Positions 7,207 to 14,861 of a DNA stretch of 19,845 nucleotides are shown here, in pieces; the first letter of the stretch is position 1; each line of letters starts with the position of its first letter. The stretch is from PZPK01 sp041590075. Lineage in GTDB: Bacteria; Pseudomonadota; Gammaproteobacteria; Pseudomonadales; Oleiphilaceae. Location of the stretch: the NCBI GenBank assembly GCA_041590075.1, contig JBFHUL010000062.1:1-19845 (forward strand), in the 5' to 3' direction. The position numbers and the translations under genes are program-made. The notes beneath the pieces were generated by a model. It was not told the DNA's origin, searched no databases, and worked only from the letters and a program-made list of their open reading frames with translations.

Positions 7207-8183
7207 TGGCCGTCTTCACGCCAGTATCGGAGTCGGATCTGGGGCCTGTGTTGGAGCGCTTTGGTCTGGGGGGGCTGAAACGCCTGCAGGCCATCAGTGA
7301 GGGCATCGAGAACACCAATTATTTTGTGCATACAGGATCTGGTGCGCAGGGCGAACAAAGCTGGGTGCTCACGTTGTTCGAGAATCTTGAGGCCGACGAT
7401 TTGCCTTATTTTTGTGCTCTCACACAACATCTAGCCAGTGCAGGGTTTGATGTGCCGGCTCCCTTAAAGGACGCCAACGGTGAGTCGCTTTTTCAGCTGC
7501 ATGGGCGTTGGGCGGTACTGGTGCCTCGTTTGCGTGGCGCCGCGGTGCTGAGACCCTCGGCGGCAGACTGTGAGGCCGTAGGCGCCTGGCTCGGGCGCAT
7601 GCATGTGTGTCTTGATGGTTTTCAGTTGCGCCGGCAGCTGGTGCGCGACAGGCGCTGGTTAGAAGGGCATCTGTTGCGCCTTTCAGATAGTCTCAGGAAG
7701 GATGAGCGAGAGGATCTTGCCGGGTATATTCGTCGTTATACGCAGTATGAGAGTCTGCTGCGGTCTTGCTCGCAAGGTACGGTACACGGCGACCTTTTTC
7801 GGGATAATGTATTGTTTGAGCAGGGGCGGATTTCAGGCGTGATAGATTTTTATCATGCTTGCGATGCCACGCTGTTGTTTGATCTGGCCGTTGTCGCCAA
7901 TGATTGGACCGTGGATGCGGCTGGGCGGCATCAAACGGCGCAGCTGGATGCCTTGATCACCGCTTATCAGCGTGAACGCCCCTGGACCGAGATGGAAGTA
8001 AAGGCCTGGCCGTATTGTCTGGAAGTGGCTGCATTGCGATTCTGGGTGAGTCGGCTGGCCACGTTTTATCAACCCGGTTACCAGAAAAACACGGTGACGG
8101 GGGTAACAGTGAAGGATCCCCAAGAGATGCGCCGTATTCTGCATGGCCTTGCGTCGGCGCGTGCTGCGTTGCATGAAAGCTAG
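7206..8183 (+). CDS. thrB: ThrB-type homoserine kinase (APH-fold kinase)
   Basis: This 325-residue aminoglycoside-phosphotransferase-fold kinase strongly resembles the alternative ThrB of pseudomonads. Key segments are ISEGIENTNYFV (30-41), VLTLFEN, DLPYF, the catalytic loop THGDLFRDNVLF-type sequence at 193-204 (reads VHGDLFRDNVLF; D196, N201), GVIDFYHACD with the metal-binding Asp (D214), FDLAVVANDW, and ALRFWVSRL near the C-terminus. In that family the reaction is ATP-dependent phosphorylation of homoserine for threonine synthesis. Its ATG overlaps the stop of the alcohol dehydrogenase gene (TAATG), so it is part of this operon. That is an odd place for a housekeeping thrB, so a related hydroxyl substrate from the amino-alcohol pathway is an alternative. 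Fold and kinase chemistry are confident; homoserine specificity is less so. Confidence 0.78.
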   Translation: MAVFTPVSESDLGPVLERFGLGGLKRLQAISEGIENTNYFVHTGSGAQGEQSWVLTLFENLEADDLPYFCALTQHLASAGFDVPAPLKDANGESLFQLHGRWAVLVPRLRGAAVLRPSAADCEAVGAWLGRMHVCLDGFQLRRQLVRDRRWLEGHLLRLSDSLRKDEREDLAGYIRRYTQYESLLRSCSQGTVHGDLFRDNVLFEQGRISGVIDFYHACDATLLFDLAVVANDWTVDAAGRHQTAQLDALITAYQRERPWTEMEVKAWPYCLEVAALRFWVSRLATFYQPGYQKNTVTGVTVKDPQEMRRILHGLASARAALHES

Positions 8184-8217
8184 GGTGGGGTGTTAACTGT
8201 TTCGTATAACTGCAAAT

Positions 8218-8252
8218 AAGCGTTGAAGCCGGGCACGCTTGTTGTTAATTTT
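8218..8252 (+). terminator. Weak candidate terminator after the four-gene operon
   Basis: AAGCGT (8218-8223) and ACGCTT (8235-8240) can pair over an 11-nt loop and are followed by the T-rich GTTGTTAATTTTG. The stem is short and the tail interrupted, so this is only a candidate end for the operon. Confidence 0.3.
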
Positions 8253-8292
8253 GTCCTCTTCTTTACCGACAACAATGAGATTTGAGTCCACT

Positions 8293-8754
8293 ATGATACG
8301 TAAATACCTTGCACTGATTTCGGCGGCATTGCTCATCACCGGTAGCGTGATGGCCGAGGACGCGCCTGAGAAAAAACAGCCGAAACTGACTGAGGAGCAA
8401 GCGCTGGCTCAGGCGGCGCGACTGATTCTTGATCAGGCTATTTATGTGGCGGGCTACTGCAAGTCACACTTGGCAAAGGATGTTGAGCTGGATTACAAGG
8501 GTATGCTGGCGCACGTTGAGAGTCTGCTTGGGAAGGATAACTACGAGGTGGAAATTCCGGAGTATCTGATGATTTCCGGGCAGGCCAATCTGGTGGTTAG
8601 AAATGGACTGCTGGAGCCCAAAAAGCGTGTGGGCGAGCTCACCGAAACCTGTACCAATTATGTCACCAACTTTTCTCAGATGGAGAAAGAAATTTTCTGG
8701 AAAGCGGCAAAGAGTTCCGCGAAGAAGTATCGCGAAATGCAGGCGCAACAATAA
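8293..8754 (+). CDS. Small exported protein of unknown function
   Basis: From the ATG at 8293 the product has 153 residues. It opens with a signal peptide: MIRKY, a hydrophobic core LALISAALLITG, and likely cleavage after SVMA before EDAPEKK. The mature part is mostly alpha-helical, charged, and has two cysteines (GYCKSHL and TETCTNY) that could form a periplasmic disulfide. It ends in a Lys/Gln-rich tail (KKYREMQAQQ). I see no lipobox, transmembrane segment or catalytic motif, and I do not recognise the family. An in-frame upstream start at 8239 would bury the signal peptide, so the ATG at 8293 is preferred. It lies 109 bp after the kinase gene, behind a possible weak terminator, and ends just before a strong terminator, so it is probably transcribed on its own. 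Confidence 0.75.
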   Translation: MIRKYLALISAALLITGSVMAEDAPEKKQPKLTEEQALAQAARLILDQAIYVAGYCKSHLAKDVELDYKGMLAHVESLLGKDNYEVEIPEYLMISGQANLVVRNGLLEPKKRVGELTETCTNYVTNFSQMEKEIFWKAAKSSAKKYREMQAQQ

Positions 8755-8779
8755 GCAGCGCGCTCAGAAACCCACACTG

Positions 8780-8808
8780 AAAAGCAGGCCCTCGCGCCTG
8801 CTTTTTTT
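8780..8808. terminator. Strong intrinsic terminator shared by two convergent genes
   Basis: AAAAGCAGGC (8780-8789) pairs perfectly over 10 bp with GCCTGCTTTT (8796-8805) around a 6-nt loop, followed by a run of seven T to 8808. It terminates the rightward exported-protein gene. Read leftward, the same hairpin follows the stop codon of the gene at 8807-9241, whose TAA overlaps the T run, so it probably serves both directions. Confidence 0.9.
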
Positions 8809-9241
8809 ATTCAAAGAGTTTGTTGATGTTGGTGTTAAAACTGATGTCGACCAAATACCAGCCATTCTCGGGCTGGTAATAGTTTAATTCCCACAGCAGT
8901 GCGGCCGAGGGGTACTTCAGTAGGTAGGTAAGTTTATAAAAGTGGCCGGGCACTTCCTGTTGCTTGACCAAAGCAAATGACAGCGGCTTTCCTGCCGATG
9001 CCGCAAGCTTGCTCATGCTGGCCGAGACCTGCTTGCCGCGTTCATTGAATGCTTCCAGATCTATACCCACATACGCCGACATCAGTGCGTAGGCATCGCT
9101 GACCGAGCCGGCGACAATCTGCTCCATAAAGTGTTCACTGACCTTATCGACTTTTTCTTTATCACTGAGGCCTTTGGCCGTCGTCGAGCCACTGAACACG
9201 GGGGCCATTAACAGCAAAGCGAGTACTAATCGACGCAACAT
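8807..9241 (-). CDS. Small exported protein of unknown function
   Basis: The product has 144 residues with a clear signal peptide (MLRRLVLALLLMAPVFSGS, cleavage probably near TTAKG). The mature domain of about 120 residues has alternating helices and strands, ending in LLWELNYYQPENGWYLVDISF. That pattern recalls small periplasmic NTF2-like or DUF4019-type domains, but this is only a resemblance and I cannot name the family. There are no cysteines in the mature part and no membrane segment. The ATG at 9241 has an AAGGA ribosome site 5 nt upstream. It begins 30 bp after the LysR gene on the same strand and could be read through from it. Its stop lies inside the terminator T run. Confidence 0.75.
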   Translation of the reverse strand: MLRRLVLALLLMAPVFSGSTTAKGLSDKEKVDKVSEHFMEQIVAGSVSDAYALMSAYVGIDLEAFNERGKQVSASMSKLAASAGKPLSFALVKQQEVPGHFYKLTYLLKYPSAALLWELNYYQPENGWYLVDISFNTNINKLFE

Positions 9242-9271
9242 AAGAATCCTTAATCGGGAGTTTTTTTCAGT

Positions 9272-10201
9272 CTAGCATGACTGCATGGGGTTCATCGGGC
9301 TTTCAATGAAACGATTCTTCAACTCTTGTAAACCTTTGCCCCGGTTAACCAGCTTCCAGGCGATGTACATGTCGGCATCCTCCTGGTGCTCGTAACCTTC
9401 AATGGCAAGTTCGACGAGTTCGCCGGAGTCGAGATAGGGCTGCACGCGCTGGCGGGGTAGAAAACCACACCCGATACCCGCCAGTTGTGCGCGAATTTTA
9501 CAGTCGACTGTGGGCACAAAAAAATACTGCGTGCGAGTGATGATGCCTTTGGTCCAGGGAATCGCCAGTTTGGCGCTGTCGTGGACGACCACGGTTCGCT
9601 CCTTGGCCAGTTCGGCAGGCGTAACGGGGCGTTGGTGTTTTGCGAGCGGATGTTGCGCGCTCACCGCAAACACACGGTCGAACTTGGCGATGGGGCTTGC
9701 GTGAATGCCTTTTTGTTGTGGTACTGGCGCGGCAGCGCCAATAAGCAAATCGACCTGGTCTTCAATCAGTGCTTCCCAGCCGCCGCTCATCACTTCTTCC
9801 CGAATATCAAGTTCAATGTCGGGATGTTCGCCGAGAAACGCTTGCAGTATGTCGAAGGTGCGGCGGGTGTTAAACATGGAATCGATGGCAATGCGGATAC
9901 GGCTTTCCCACCCCTTGGCGATAAGGCGCGTGCTGTCGCGCAGTTGCTCCGCGGCAAGCAGTAATTGGCGGCCTTCCTTCAGCAAATGTTTGCCGGCCGG
10001 CGTGAGCACCGAGCGCCGCCCCTGTTTATGAAACAGCGTGACATCGAGCTGTTCTTCGAGCTTCTGCACAATGTACGACAAGGCCGAGGGGACTTTGTCC
10101 AGCGATTCCGCCGCCGCGGCATAGCTGCCACGGCGATCGATGGCATCAATCACCATTAATGCTTCCAGCGTAATAGGCGTTTGGGATCCGAGCGTAGTCA
10201 T
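9272..10201 (-). CDS. LysR-family transcriptional regulator
   Basis: From the ATG at 10201 the product has 309 residues, typical of the family. The N-terminal winged helix-turn-helix reads ALMVIDAIDRRGSYAAAAES and PSALSYIVQKLEEQLD, then LFHKQGRRSVLTPAG. The C-terminal two-lobed co-inducer domain follows (RIRIAIDSMF... DLLIGAAAP... VFAVSAQHPLA... GIGCGFLPRQRV). The frame continues upstream, but the extra residues lie in the divergent promoter region and do not fit LysR proteins. It is divergent from doxX-azoR-pirin with about 100 bp between starts, the classical LysR arrangement, so it most likely controls that operon in response to a small molecule such as a quinone or electrophile (inferred). 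Confidence 0.93.
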   Translation of the reverse strand: MTTLGSQTPITLEALMVIDAIDRRGSYAAAAESLDKVPSALSYIVQKLEEQLDVTLFHKQGRRSVLTPAGKHLLKEGRQLLLAAEQLRDSTRLIAKGWESRIRIAIDSMFNTRRTFDILQAFLGEHPDIELDIREEVMSGGWEALIEDQVDLLIGAAAPVPQQKGIHASPIAKFDRVFAVSAQHPLAKHQRPVTPAELAKERTVVVHDSAKLAIPWTKGIITRTQYFFVPTVDCKIRAQLAGIGCGFLPRQRVQPYLDSGELVELAIEGYEHQEDADMYIAWKLVNRGKGLQELKNRFIESPMNPMQSC

Positions 10202-10211
10202 ATTGATCAAA

Positions 10212-10236
10212 ATATTTGAATATATGGCGCAAATAT
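10212..10236. promoter_or_regulatory. Candidate LysR operator in the divergent promoter region
   Basis: ATATTTG (10212-10218) and CAAATAT (10230-10236) are perfect 7-bp inverted arms separated by 11 bp. They lie 11 bp upstream of the lysR ATG and 66 bp before doxX. LysR proteins bind AT-rich interrupted dyads containing T-N11-A in such positions. Overlap with the lysR leader would also allow autoregulation. A possible doxX -10 is TAAAAT at 10265-10270, but its -35 is poor. Confidence 0.5.
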
Positions 10237-10302
10237 AGGTGCTTATTCGATTTTTATCCAGCAGTAAAATGGCCCTGTACATCAACAAAAGGGGACAAAG
10301 TA

Positions 10303-10803
10303 ATGTTATCTATTAATTTCAAAAAATTTCTTGTTGGCGGCGATGAAAGTACCTATTCAACGCTGGTTCTGCGTCTATCGGCAGGCAGCATCTTTGCGGC
10401 GCATGGTGCTCAGAAGTTGTTTGGTTGGTTTGGTGGCTATGGCCTGGACGGAACGGGTCAGTGGATGGCATCTATCGGTCTGGAGCCCGGCTATCTGATG
10501 GCCCTCATGGCGGGCAGTGCTGAGTTTTTCGGGGGGCTCGCTCTCATTCTTGGTGTATTGGTGCGTCCGGCGGCCAGTGTTCTGGCGGCGACCATGTTGG
10601 TGGCGATTTTTGCGGTGCATGCAGAAAACGGCTTGTTTATGAGCAACAACGGTTACGAATTTGGCCTGGCGCTGTTGGCAATCTCGGTGAGCCTTGCCTT
10701 TACGGGTGCCGGCGCCTGGTCGTTGGACGCGCAATTTCGCGCATCACGCCAACATGGCGCTGCGGCAGCATCAACCGTGGCAGCATCTGCGCGCCAAGCC
10801 TAA
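10303..10803 (+). CDS. DoxX-family inner-membrane protein
   Basis: The ATG at 10303 has a good AGGGGA ribosome site and gives 166 residues. The family hallmark is RLSAGSIFAAHGAQKLFGWFGG in the first membrane segment, broken here as RLSAGSIFAAHG followed by AQKLFGWFGG. Three further hydrophobic segments follow: YLMALMAGSAEFFGGLALIL, ASVLAATMLVAIFAV and EFGLALLAISVSLAFTG, with an Ala-rich cytoplasmic tail. DoxX/DoxD-like proteins are small four-helix membrane proteins, some linked to redox or thiol metabolism; the molecular role of most is unsettled. It heads a three-gene operon with an azoreductase and a pirin, which points to a redox/quinone stress role. Confidence 0.88.
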   Translation: MLSINFKKFLVGGDESTYSTLVLRLSAGSIFAAHGAQKLFGWFGGYGLDGTGQWMASIGLEPGYLMALMAGSAEFFGGLALILGVLVRPAASVLAATMLVAIFAVHAENGLFMSNNGYEFGLALLAISVSLAFTGAGAWSLDAQFRASRQHGAAAASTVAASARQA

Positions 10804-10822
10804 TGGAATCAGGAGTATCGTC

Positions 10823-11404
10823 ATGTCGAAAACAGCACTGATATTGAATGCAAGTGTGCAAGCGGAGCAGCACTCCGTTAGCCGGAAACTGGTGAGCGAA
10901 TTGGTGGCGCAGCTTGATCTGGACGCGGTGATTGAGCGCGATTTATCGCGCAATGAGACGCCTTTGATCACTGCGGAGCTCGTGGGCGCCTACTATACCA
11001 GCCCTGACCAACGCGATGCGGGGCAGCACGCGCTGCTGGCTCAGTCAGATCAATTGCTGAATGAGTTGAAGCAGGCGAACGTGCTGATTATCGGTACGCC
11101 GATGTACAATTTTTCGGTGCCTGCCTCGTTGAAAGCATGGATCGATCTGGTCTGCCGGGTGGGCGAAACCTTCCGCTACACCGAGCAAGGGCCGCAAGCC
11201 CTGCTCGATATCGAAACCGCCTATCTAGTGGTGGCCACCGGCGGAACGCAGGTGGGCGGTCAGGCTGATTTTCTGGTGCCTTATCTCACGCATGTCGCCC
11301 AGTTCCTGGGGGCGCGGCAGGTAGAAGTGATTGCAGCAGATCAGATGAATGTGGACAGCGCCGATGCGCTGGCCAGTGCCCGCAAAAAAATAGCGGCGGC
11401 ATAA
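10823..11404 (+). CDS. azoR: FMN-dependent NADH:quinone reductase (azoreductase)
   Basis: This 193-residue flavodoxin-like protein of the AzoR family starts 19 bp after doxX with an AGGAG ribosome site. It shows the N-terminal FMN phosphate loop region (LILNASVQAEQHSVSRKL), the flavin-binding TPMYNFSVPASLKAWID (around residues 94-110) and a second flavin loop at VATGGTQVGGQADF. Such enzymes reduce quinones, and in vitro azo dyes, by two electrons from NAD(P)H, which avoids semiquinone formation. Its place between a DoxX protein and a pirin under a divergent LysR gene suggests detoxification of quinones or other electrophiles. It carries no signal peptide, so it acts in the cytoplasm. Confidence 0.93.
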   Translation: MSKTALILNASVQAEQHSVSRKLVSELVAQLDLDAVIERDLSRNETPLITAELVGAYYTSPDQRDAGQHALLAQSDQLLNELKQANVLIIGTPMYNFSVPASLKAWIDLVCRVGETFRYTEQGPQALLDIETAYLVVATGGTQVGGQADFLVPYLTHVAQFLGARQVEVIAADQMNVDSADALASARKKIAAA

Positions 11405-11466
11405 TCCAAACATGCGCGGATGTGATCGCATCAGCCAAAAAAGTTTCGCAAGTGGGAGGTGGTGAG

Positions 11467-12324
11467 ATGAAACCCTTACACAGAACAATCAATGATGTTA
11501 CGGAGGTCATTAAAGCGCGCACCACTCAAGACGGAGACGGTGTGACAATTCATCGCATTGCGGGCCAGCGGCTCAATGCTCTGCTCGACCCGTTTTTATT
11601 GGTCGATGAAATTCGCAGTGATGACAGCAAGGATTATGTCGGCGGATTTCCGCCGCATCCTCACCGCGGATTTCAAACGCTCACCTACATGTTGCAGGGA
11701 GGCTTTGCCCACACCGACAGTATGGGTAATGAGGGGGAGGTTAGCGATGGTGGACTGCAATGGATGTCGGCGGCACGGGGGGTTATTCACTCTGAAATGC
11801 CGCGAGTGCACCATGGGCGGCTGCACGGCTATCAATTCTGGATCAATTTGCCACAGGCTCACAAAATGGAAGCGCCAGATTACCGCGATATGCAGGATGA
11901 AGAGATACCCCGTTTGGAACAGGGTGCGCACCGCCTGAGCGCCCTCATCGGCGAGGTAGCAGTGCAGAACGGGCCTTGGGTGCGGGCGGCCATGTCTTTG
12001 CCTCATACGCCGGTGTTTCTCACCGATGTCACATTGGCGCGAGGAGAACCGTTGTCGTTGGTCGTCCCCAAAGACACGGCGGTTCACGTGTTGGTGGTGG
12101 ATGGGCATTTGGGCAGCTACTCCAAGCGCGCCTTGTTGCACTTCGCCGGCCTACACGAAGAGTCAGCCCTGACGTTGGAAAGTGATCGGGCGGCGCGTAT
12201 TCTGGTGTTTGGTGGTAAGGCTCTGGCAGAGCCCATCGCCCAGTACGGCCCCTTTGTCATGAACACGATGGAAGAAGTGGAACAGGCGTTGCGCGATTAC
12301 CGTGATGGTGCGCTGGTGCGCTAA
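11467..12324 (+). CDS. Pirin-family bicupin protein
   Basis: The ATG at 11467 has a strong GGAGG ribosome site and gives 285 residues. An in-frame GTG at 11422 is possible but less likely. The N-terminal cupin contains the pirin signature FPPHPHRGFQTLTYMLQG and GVIHSEMP, so all four metal ligands are present (H64, H66, H108, E110). Bacterial pirins bind iron or another metal; some, such as E. coli YhhW, have quercetinase activity, and others modulate metabolic enzymes. It is the last gene of the LysR-controlled doxX-azoR-pirin operon, 62 bp after azoR. A role against quinones or flavonoid-like compounds is a reasonable inference. Confidence 0.93.
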   Translation: MKPLHRTINDVTEVIKARTTQDGDGVTIHRIAGQRLNALLDPFLLVDEIRSDDSKDYVGGFPPHPHRGFQTLTYMLQGGFAHTDSMGNEGEVSDGGLQWMSAARGVIHSEMPRVHHGRLHGYQFWINLPQAHKMEAPDYRDMQDEEIPRLEQGAHRLSALIGEVAVQNGPWVRAAMSLPHTPVFLTDVTLARGEPLSLVVPKDTAVHVLVVDGHLGSYSKRALLHFAGLHEESALTLESDRAARILVFGGKALAEPIAQYGPFVMNTMEEVEQALRDYRDGALVR

Positions 12325-12457
12325 AGCGAGGGAGGTGCGGCAGAAACCTCAATCACTGGCTACACTGAAAATGCCTTTGGTTTTTCTCTGCTGCTTCGAT
12401 ACGCAAGCGGGGTGAGGAGGCTATCCAAGTTCATCGTTTCATCGCACCAGAGACCCT

Positions 12458-14836
12458 ATGAAGTCCTCCAGTATTCGCCACGCCATTCTCTTTCCGGTCT
12501 GTTTGCTCATCATCGGCATCATGGCCATTTTATTGTGGAATGTTGATCACTTTGCCCAGCAAAACATTCAACGCTTTGCCGAATACCGGCACCAACTCAC
12601 CTTCGCCTTGGCGAATGAGCGCCTACAGCGCACCGGAAACAGCGTCAATGTGGAGGAAGAACTTACCGCCTTGAGTGCCCAATTCAAGGTGAGTTTTGTG
12701 TGGCGGAACCCGCAGGGAGAGGCAATTTGGGCTTTGCGCGATAAGGGGCTGAGCGCGGCGATAAGTGATGGCCGAGTCGCGCATGACCTGCCGGGCTTGA
12801 ATGAGGGGATATTGATTCAGGGCGATGACTTTGCCGTGCATGGCAAAGCCTTTTCTGTGCCGCATGACGGCGTGCAGTTGGTCCAGTTTCTGGATGTCAG
12901 CGCCTTTCTGGAGCAAAAAAACGCGCTGCGGAATAAATTGCTTTGGCTCGGAGGTTGCGCACTGCTCGCGGCGGTGTTGTTTTATTCCATGTATACGCGG
13001 CGCATTACGGCTTACATGAGAAAAACCGAGGCCCATCTTCAGGACGAAATACGCCAGCATAATGCAGCCAAAGATGCGCTCATTGAGCAGCAACAGGCGC
13101 GCCTGACCGCGACCGAAGGAGACTTGTTGCTCAGCCGTCAGCGTTATCACAGTCTGTTTGACCGAACCGCCGATGCCTTGATGATGTTGCGTGAAGGTAA
13201 CTTTAGTGAGGCGAATCCTGCTTGCCTGGCCTTGTTCGAGTGTGAAAATAAAGCTGCCTTTTTGGGCATGCATCCTTCCGAGCTGTCGCCGGAATTTCAG
13301 GAGGACGGCCGCCCCTCACGTGAAAAAGCCGATGAGATGATTCAGTTGGCGCTGGAAAAAGGCTCGCATCGCTTCGAATGGACACACCGCACTCGGCAGG
13401 GGCGCGAGTTTCCCGCCGAAGTGCTGCTCACTGTGATTGATGACGGTGATGCGGGGTCCATCTGTGCCATTGTGCGGGATATTTCAAAACGTAAGCAGGC
13501 CGAAAACGAAATCAAGTATCAAGCCTATTACGATAGCCTGACCGGCCTGCCTAACCGGCGCTTGATGCTGGATCGGATTGATCAGGTCTTGGCGAGCAGT
13601 CGCCGTCATCATTGTTTTCATGCCTTGTTGTTTGTGGATCTCGACCGGTTCAAGTTTATCAATGATTCGTTGGGACATTCTGTGGGCGACGAATTGCTGG
13701 TGCAGATCGCGGCTACGCTGAGCGACTTTGTGCGGGAGGAAGATACGGTTGCCCGTTTTGGTGGCGACGAGTTTGTGATTCTGCTGAACCATCTGGGCGA
13801 AGAGGCCGAGTCGGCAGGGCTTGAGGCGGAAAAACTTGCCGAGGCCATACAGGCCCGCATTTCGCGCGCTTACGATGTGAACGGGCATGGTGTGCACGTG
13901 ACTTCAAGTATCGGAATCTATCTGTTTCCCGAACACAATGAAAGCCTGGATGACATCATCAAACAGGCCGACACGGCCATGTATTCGGCCAAAGATGCCG
14001 GACGTAATCGCATCGCGTTTTTTCAGAATACGATGCAGGAAGCGGTGGTCAAACGGCTGACGCTCGAAAAAGATCTACGCGAAGCCGTGAAACACGCCGC
14101 TATACAGGTGCATTATCAACCGCAAATCCATGCCGACGGCAGCGTCTATGGTGTGGAAGCGCTGGCGCGCTGGATACACCCTGAGCATGGATTCGTGAAT
14201 CCCGAAGAGTTTATATCCATTGCCGAGGATAGCGGCATCATCTATGAATTGGGTGATCTGGTGTTGCGCACCGCCATCAAGGAAATGCTGGGCTTACCTA
14301 TTCAGCCCAAACATCTGGCAGTGAATATCAGCCCATACCAGTTTCGTCATCCGGACTTTGTGCGACAGGTAGAGGATGTGGTGAATCACTATCGTTTGCC
14401 TGAATGTTTTCTGGTGCTGGAAATTACAGAGGGTGTTGTCATCAATAATCTCAGTGATACACAGCAGAAACTGCATGCGCTGCGCAGTATTGGGGTGCGC
14501 GTGTCACTGGATGATTTTGGTACCGGGTATTCGTCATTAAGTTACCTCAAGCGCCTGCCGATTGATGAACTAAAGATTGACCGTTCCTTCATCATGGATA
14601 TCGATCTCGACCCTCATGACGCCTTGCTGGTAGAGACTATTATCAAGATTGCCCACCAGTTTGATCTGGTGACGGTGGCCGAGGGTGTCGAGACAGCATC
14701 GCAGCGTGACTTTCTCGAAGAGCGCAATTGTCGCGTGTATCAGGGCTACCTCTTCAGCAAGCCGCTCGCGATTGGCGCCTTGCGTGATTTTCTGGCCGAT
14801 TATCTTTCTGAGCATCAGCAGCAGGCGAGGGGCTAG
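12458..14836 (+). CDS. Membrane-bound PAS-GGDEF-EAL c-di-GMP cyclase/phosphodiesterase
   Basis: The product has 792 residues. An N-terminal membrane segment (about 8-28) and a second one (about 160-180, LWLGGCALLAAVLFYSMY) bracket a periplasmic sensor domain of about 130 residues. A coiled coil follows (180-225), then a PAS domain (about 228-345, starting RYHSLFDRTADALMML). The GGDEF domain runs about 354-515 with an intact active site GGDEF (435-439) and inhibitory I-site REED (RxxD, 426-429). The EAL domain (about 525-785) has EAL (567-569), NISPYQF, EITEG, DDFGTGYSSL (685-694) and VAEGVET, all intact. Both synthesis and hydrolysis of c-di-GMP are therefore possible. The gene stands alone, 133 bp after pirin and convergent with the thiolase. 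Confidence 0.95.
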   Translation: MKSSSIRHAILFPVCLLIIGIMAILLWNVDHFAQQNIQRFAEYRHQLTFALANERLQRTGNSVNVEEELTALSAQFKVSFVWRNPQGEAIWALRDKGLSAAISDGRVAHDLPGLNEGILIQGDDFAVHGKAFSVPHDGVQLVQFLDVSAFLEQKNALRNKLLWLGGCALLAAVLFYSMYTRRITAYMRKTEAHLQDEIRQHNAAKDALIEQQQARLTATEGDLLLSRQRYHSLFDRTADALMMLREGNFSEANPACLALFECENKAAFLGMHPSELSPEFQEDGRPSREKADEMIQLALEKGSHRFEWTHRTRQGREFPAEVLLTVIDDGDAGSICAIVRDISKRKQAENEIKYQAYYDSLTGLPNRRLMLDRIDQVLASSRRHHCFHALLFVDLDRFKFINDSLGHSVGDELLVQIAATLSDFVREEDTVARFGGDEFVILLNHLGEEAESAGLEAEKLAEAIQARISRAYDVNGHGVHVTSSIGIYLFPEHNESLDDIIKQADTAMYSAKDAGRNRIAFFQNTMQEAVVKRLTLEKDLREAVKHAAIQVHYQPQIHADGSVYGVEALARWIHPEHGFVNPEEFISIAEDSGIIYELGDLVLRTAIKEMLGLPIQPKHLAVNISPYQFRHPDFVRQVEDVVNHYRLPECFLVLEITEGVVINNLSDTQQKLHALRSIGVRVSLDDFGTGYSSLSYLKRLPIDELKIDRSFIMDIDLDPHDALLVETIIKIAHQFDLVTVAEGVETASQRDFLEERNCRVYQGYLFSKPLAIGALRDFLADYLSEHQQQARG

Positions 14837-14840
14837 CCGC

Positions 14841-14861
14841 TAAACTGCTGAGCCTAGTTTA
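14841..14861. terminator. Weak convergent hairpin between the GGDEF-EAL and thiolase genes
   Basis: TAAACT (14841-14846) pairs with AGTTTA (14856-14861), overlapping the thiolase stop codon, in the 17-bp gap between two convergent genes. The stem is AT-rich and lacks a clear T tract, so its value as a bidirectional terminator is doubtful. Confidence 0.25.

Noticed and set aside
11415..11435. CRP-like TGTGATCGCATCA between azoR and pirin
   Set aside because: Only one half resembles the CRP consensus, and the site is inside an apparent operon, so it is not supported as a binding site.
12623..13273. Minus-strand open frame of 216 codons opposite the GGDEF-EAL gene
   Set aside because: It is a shadow of the real gene: its sequence has no domain pattern and it has no sensible ribosome site.
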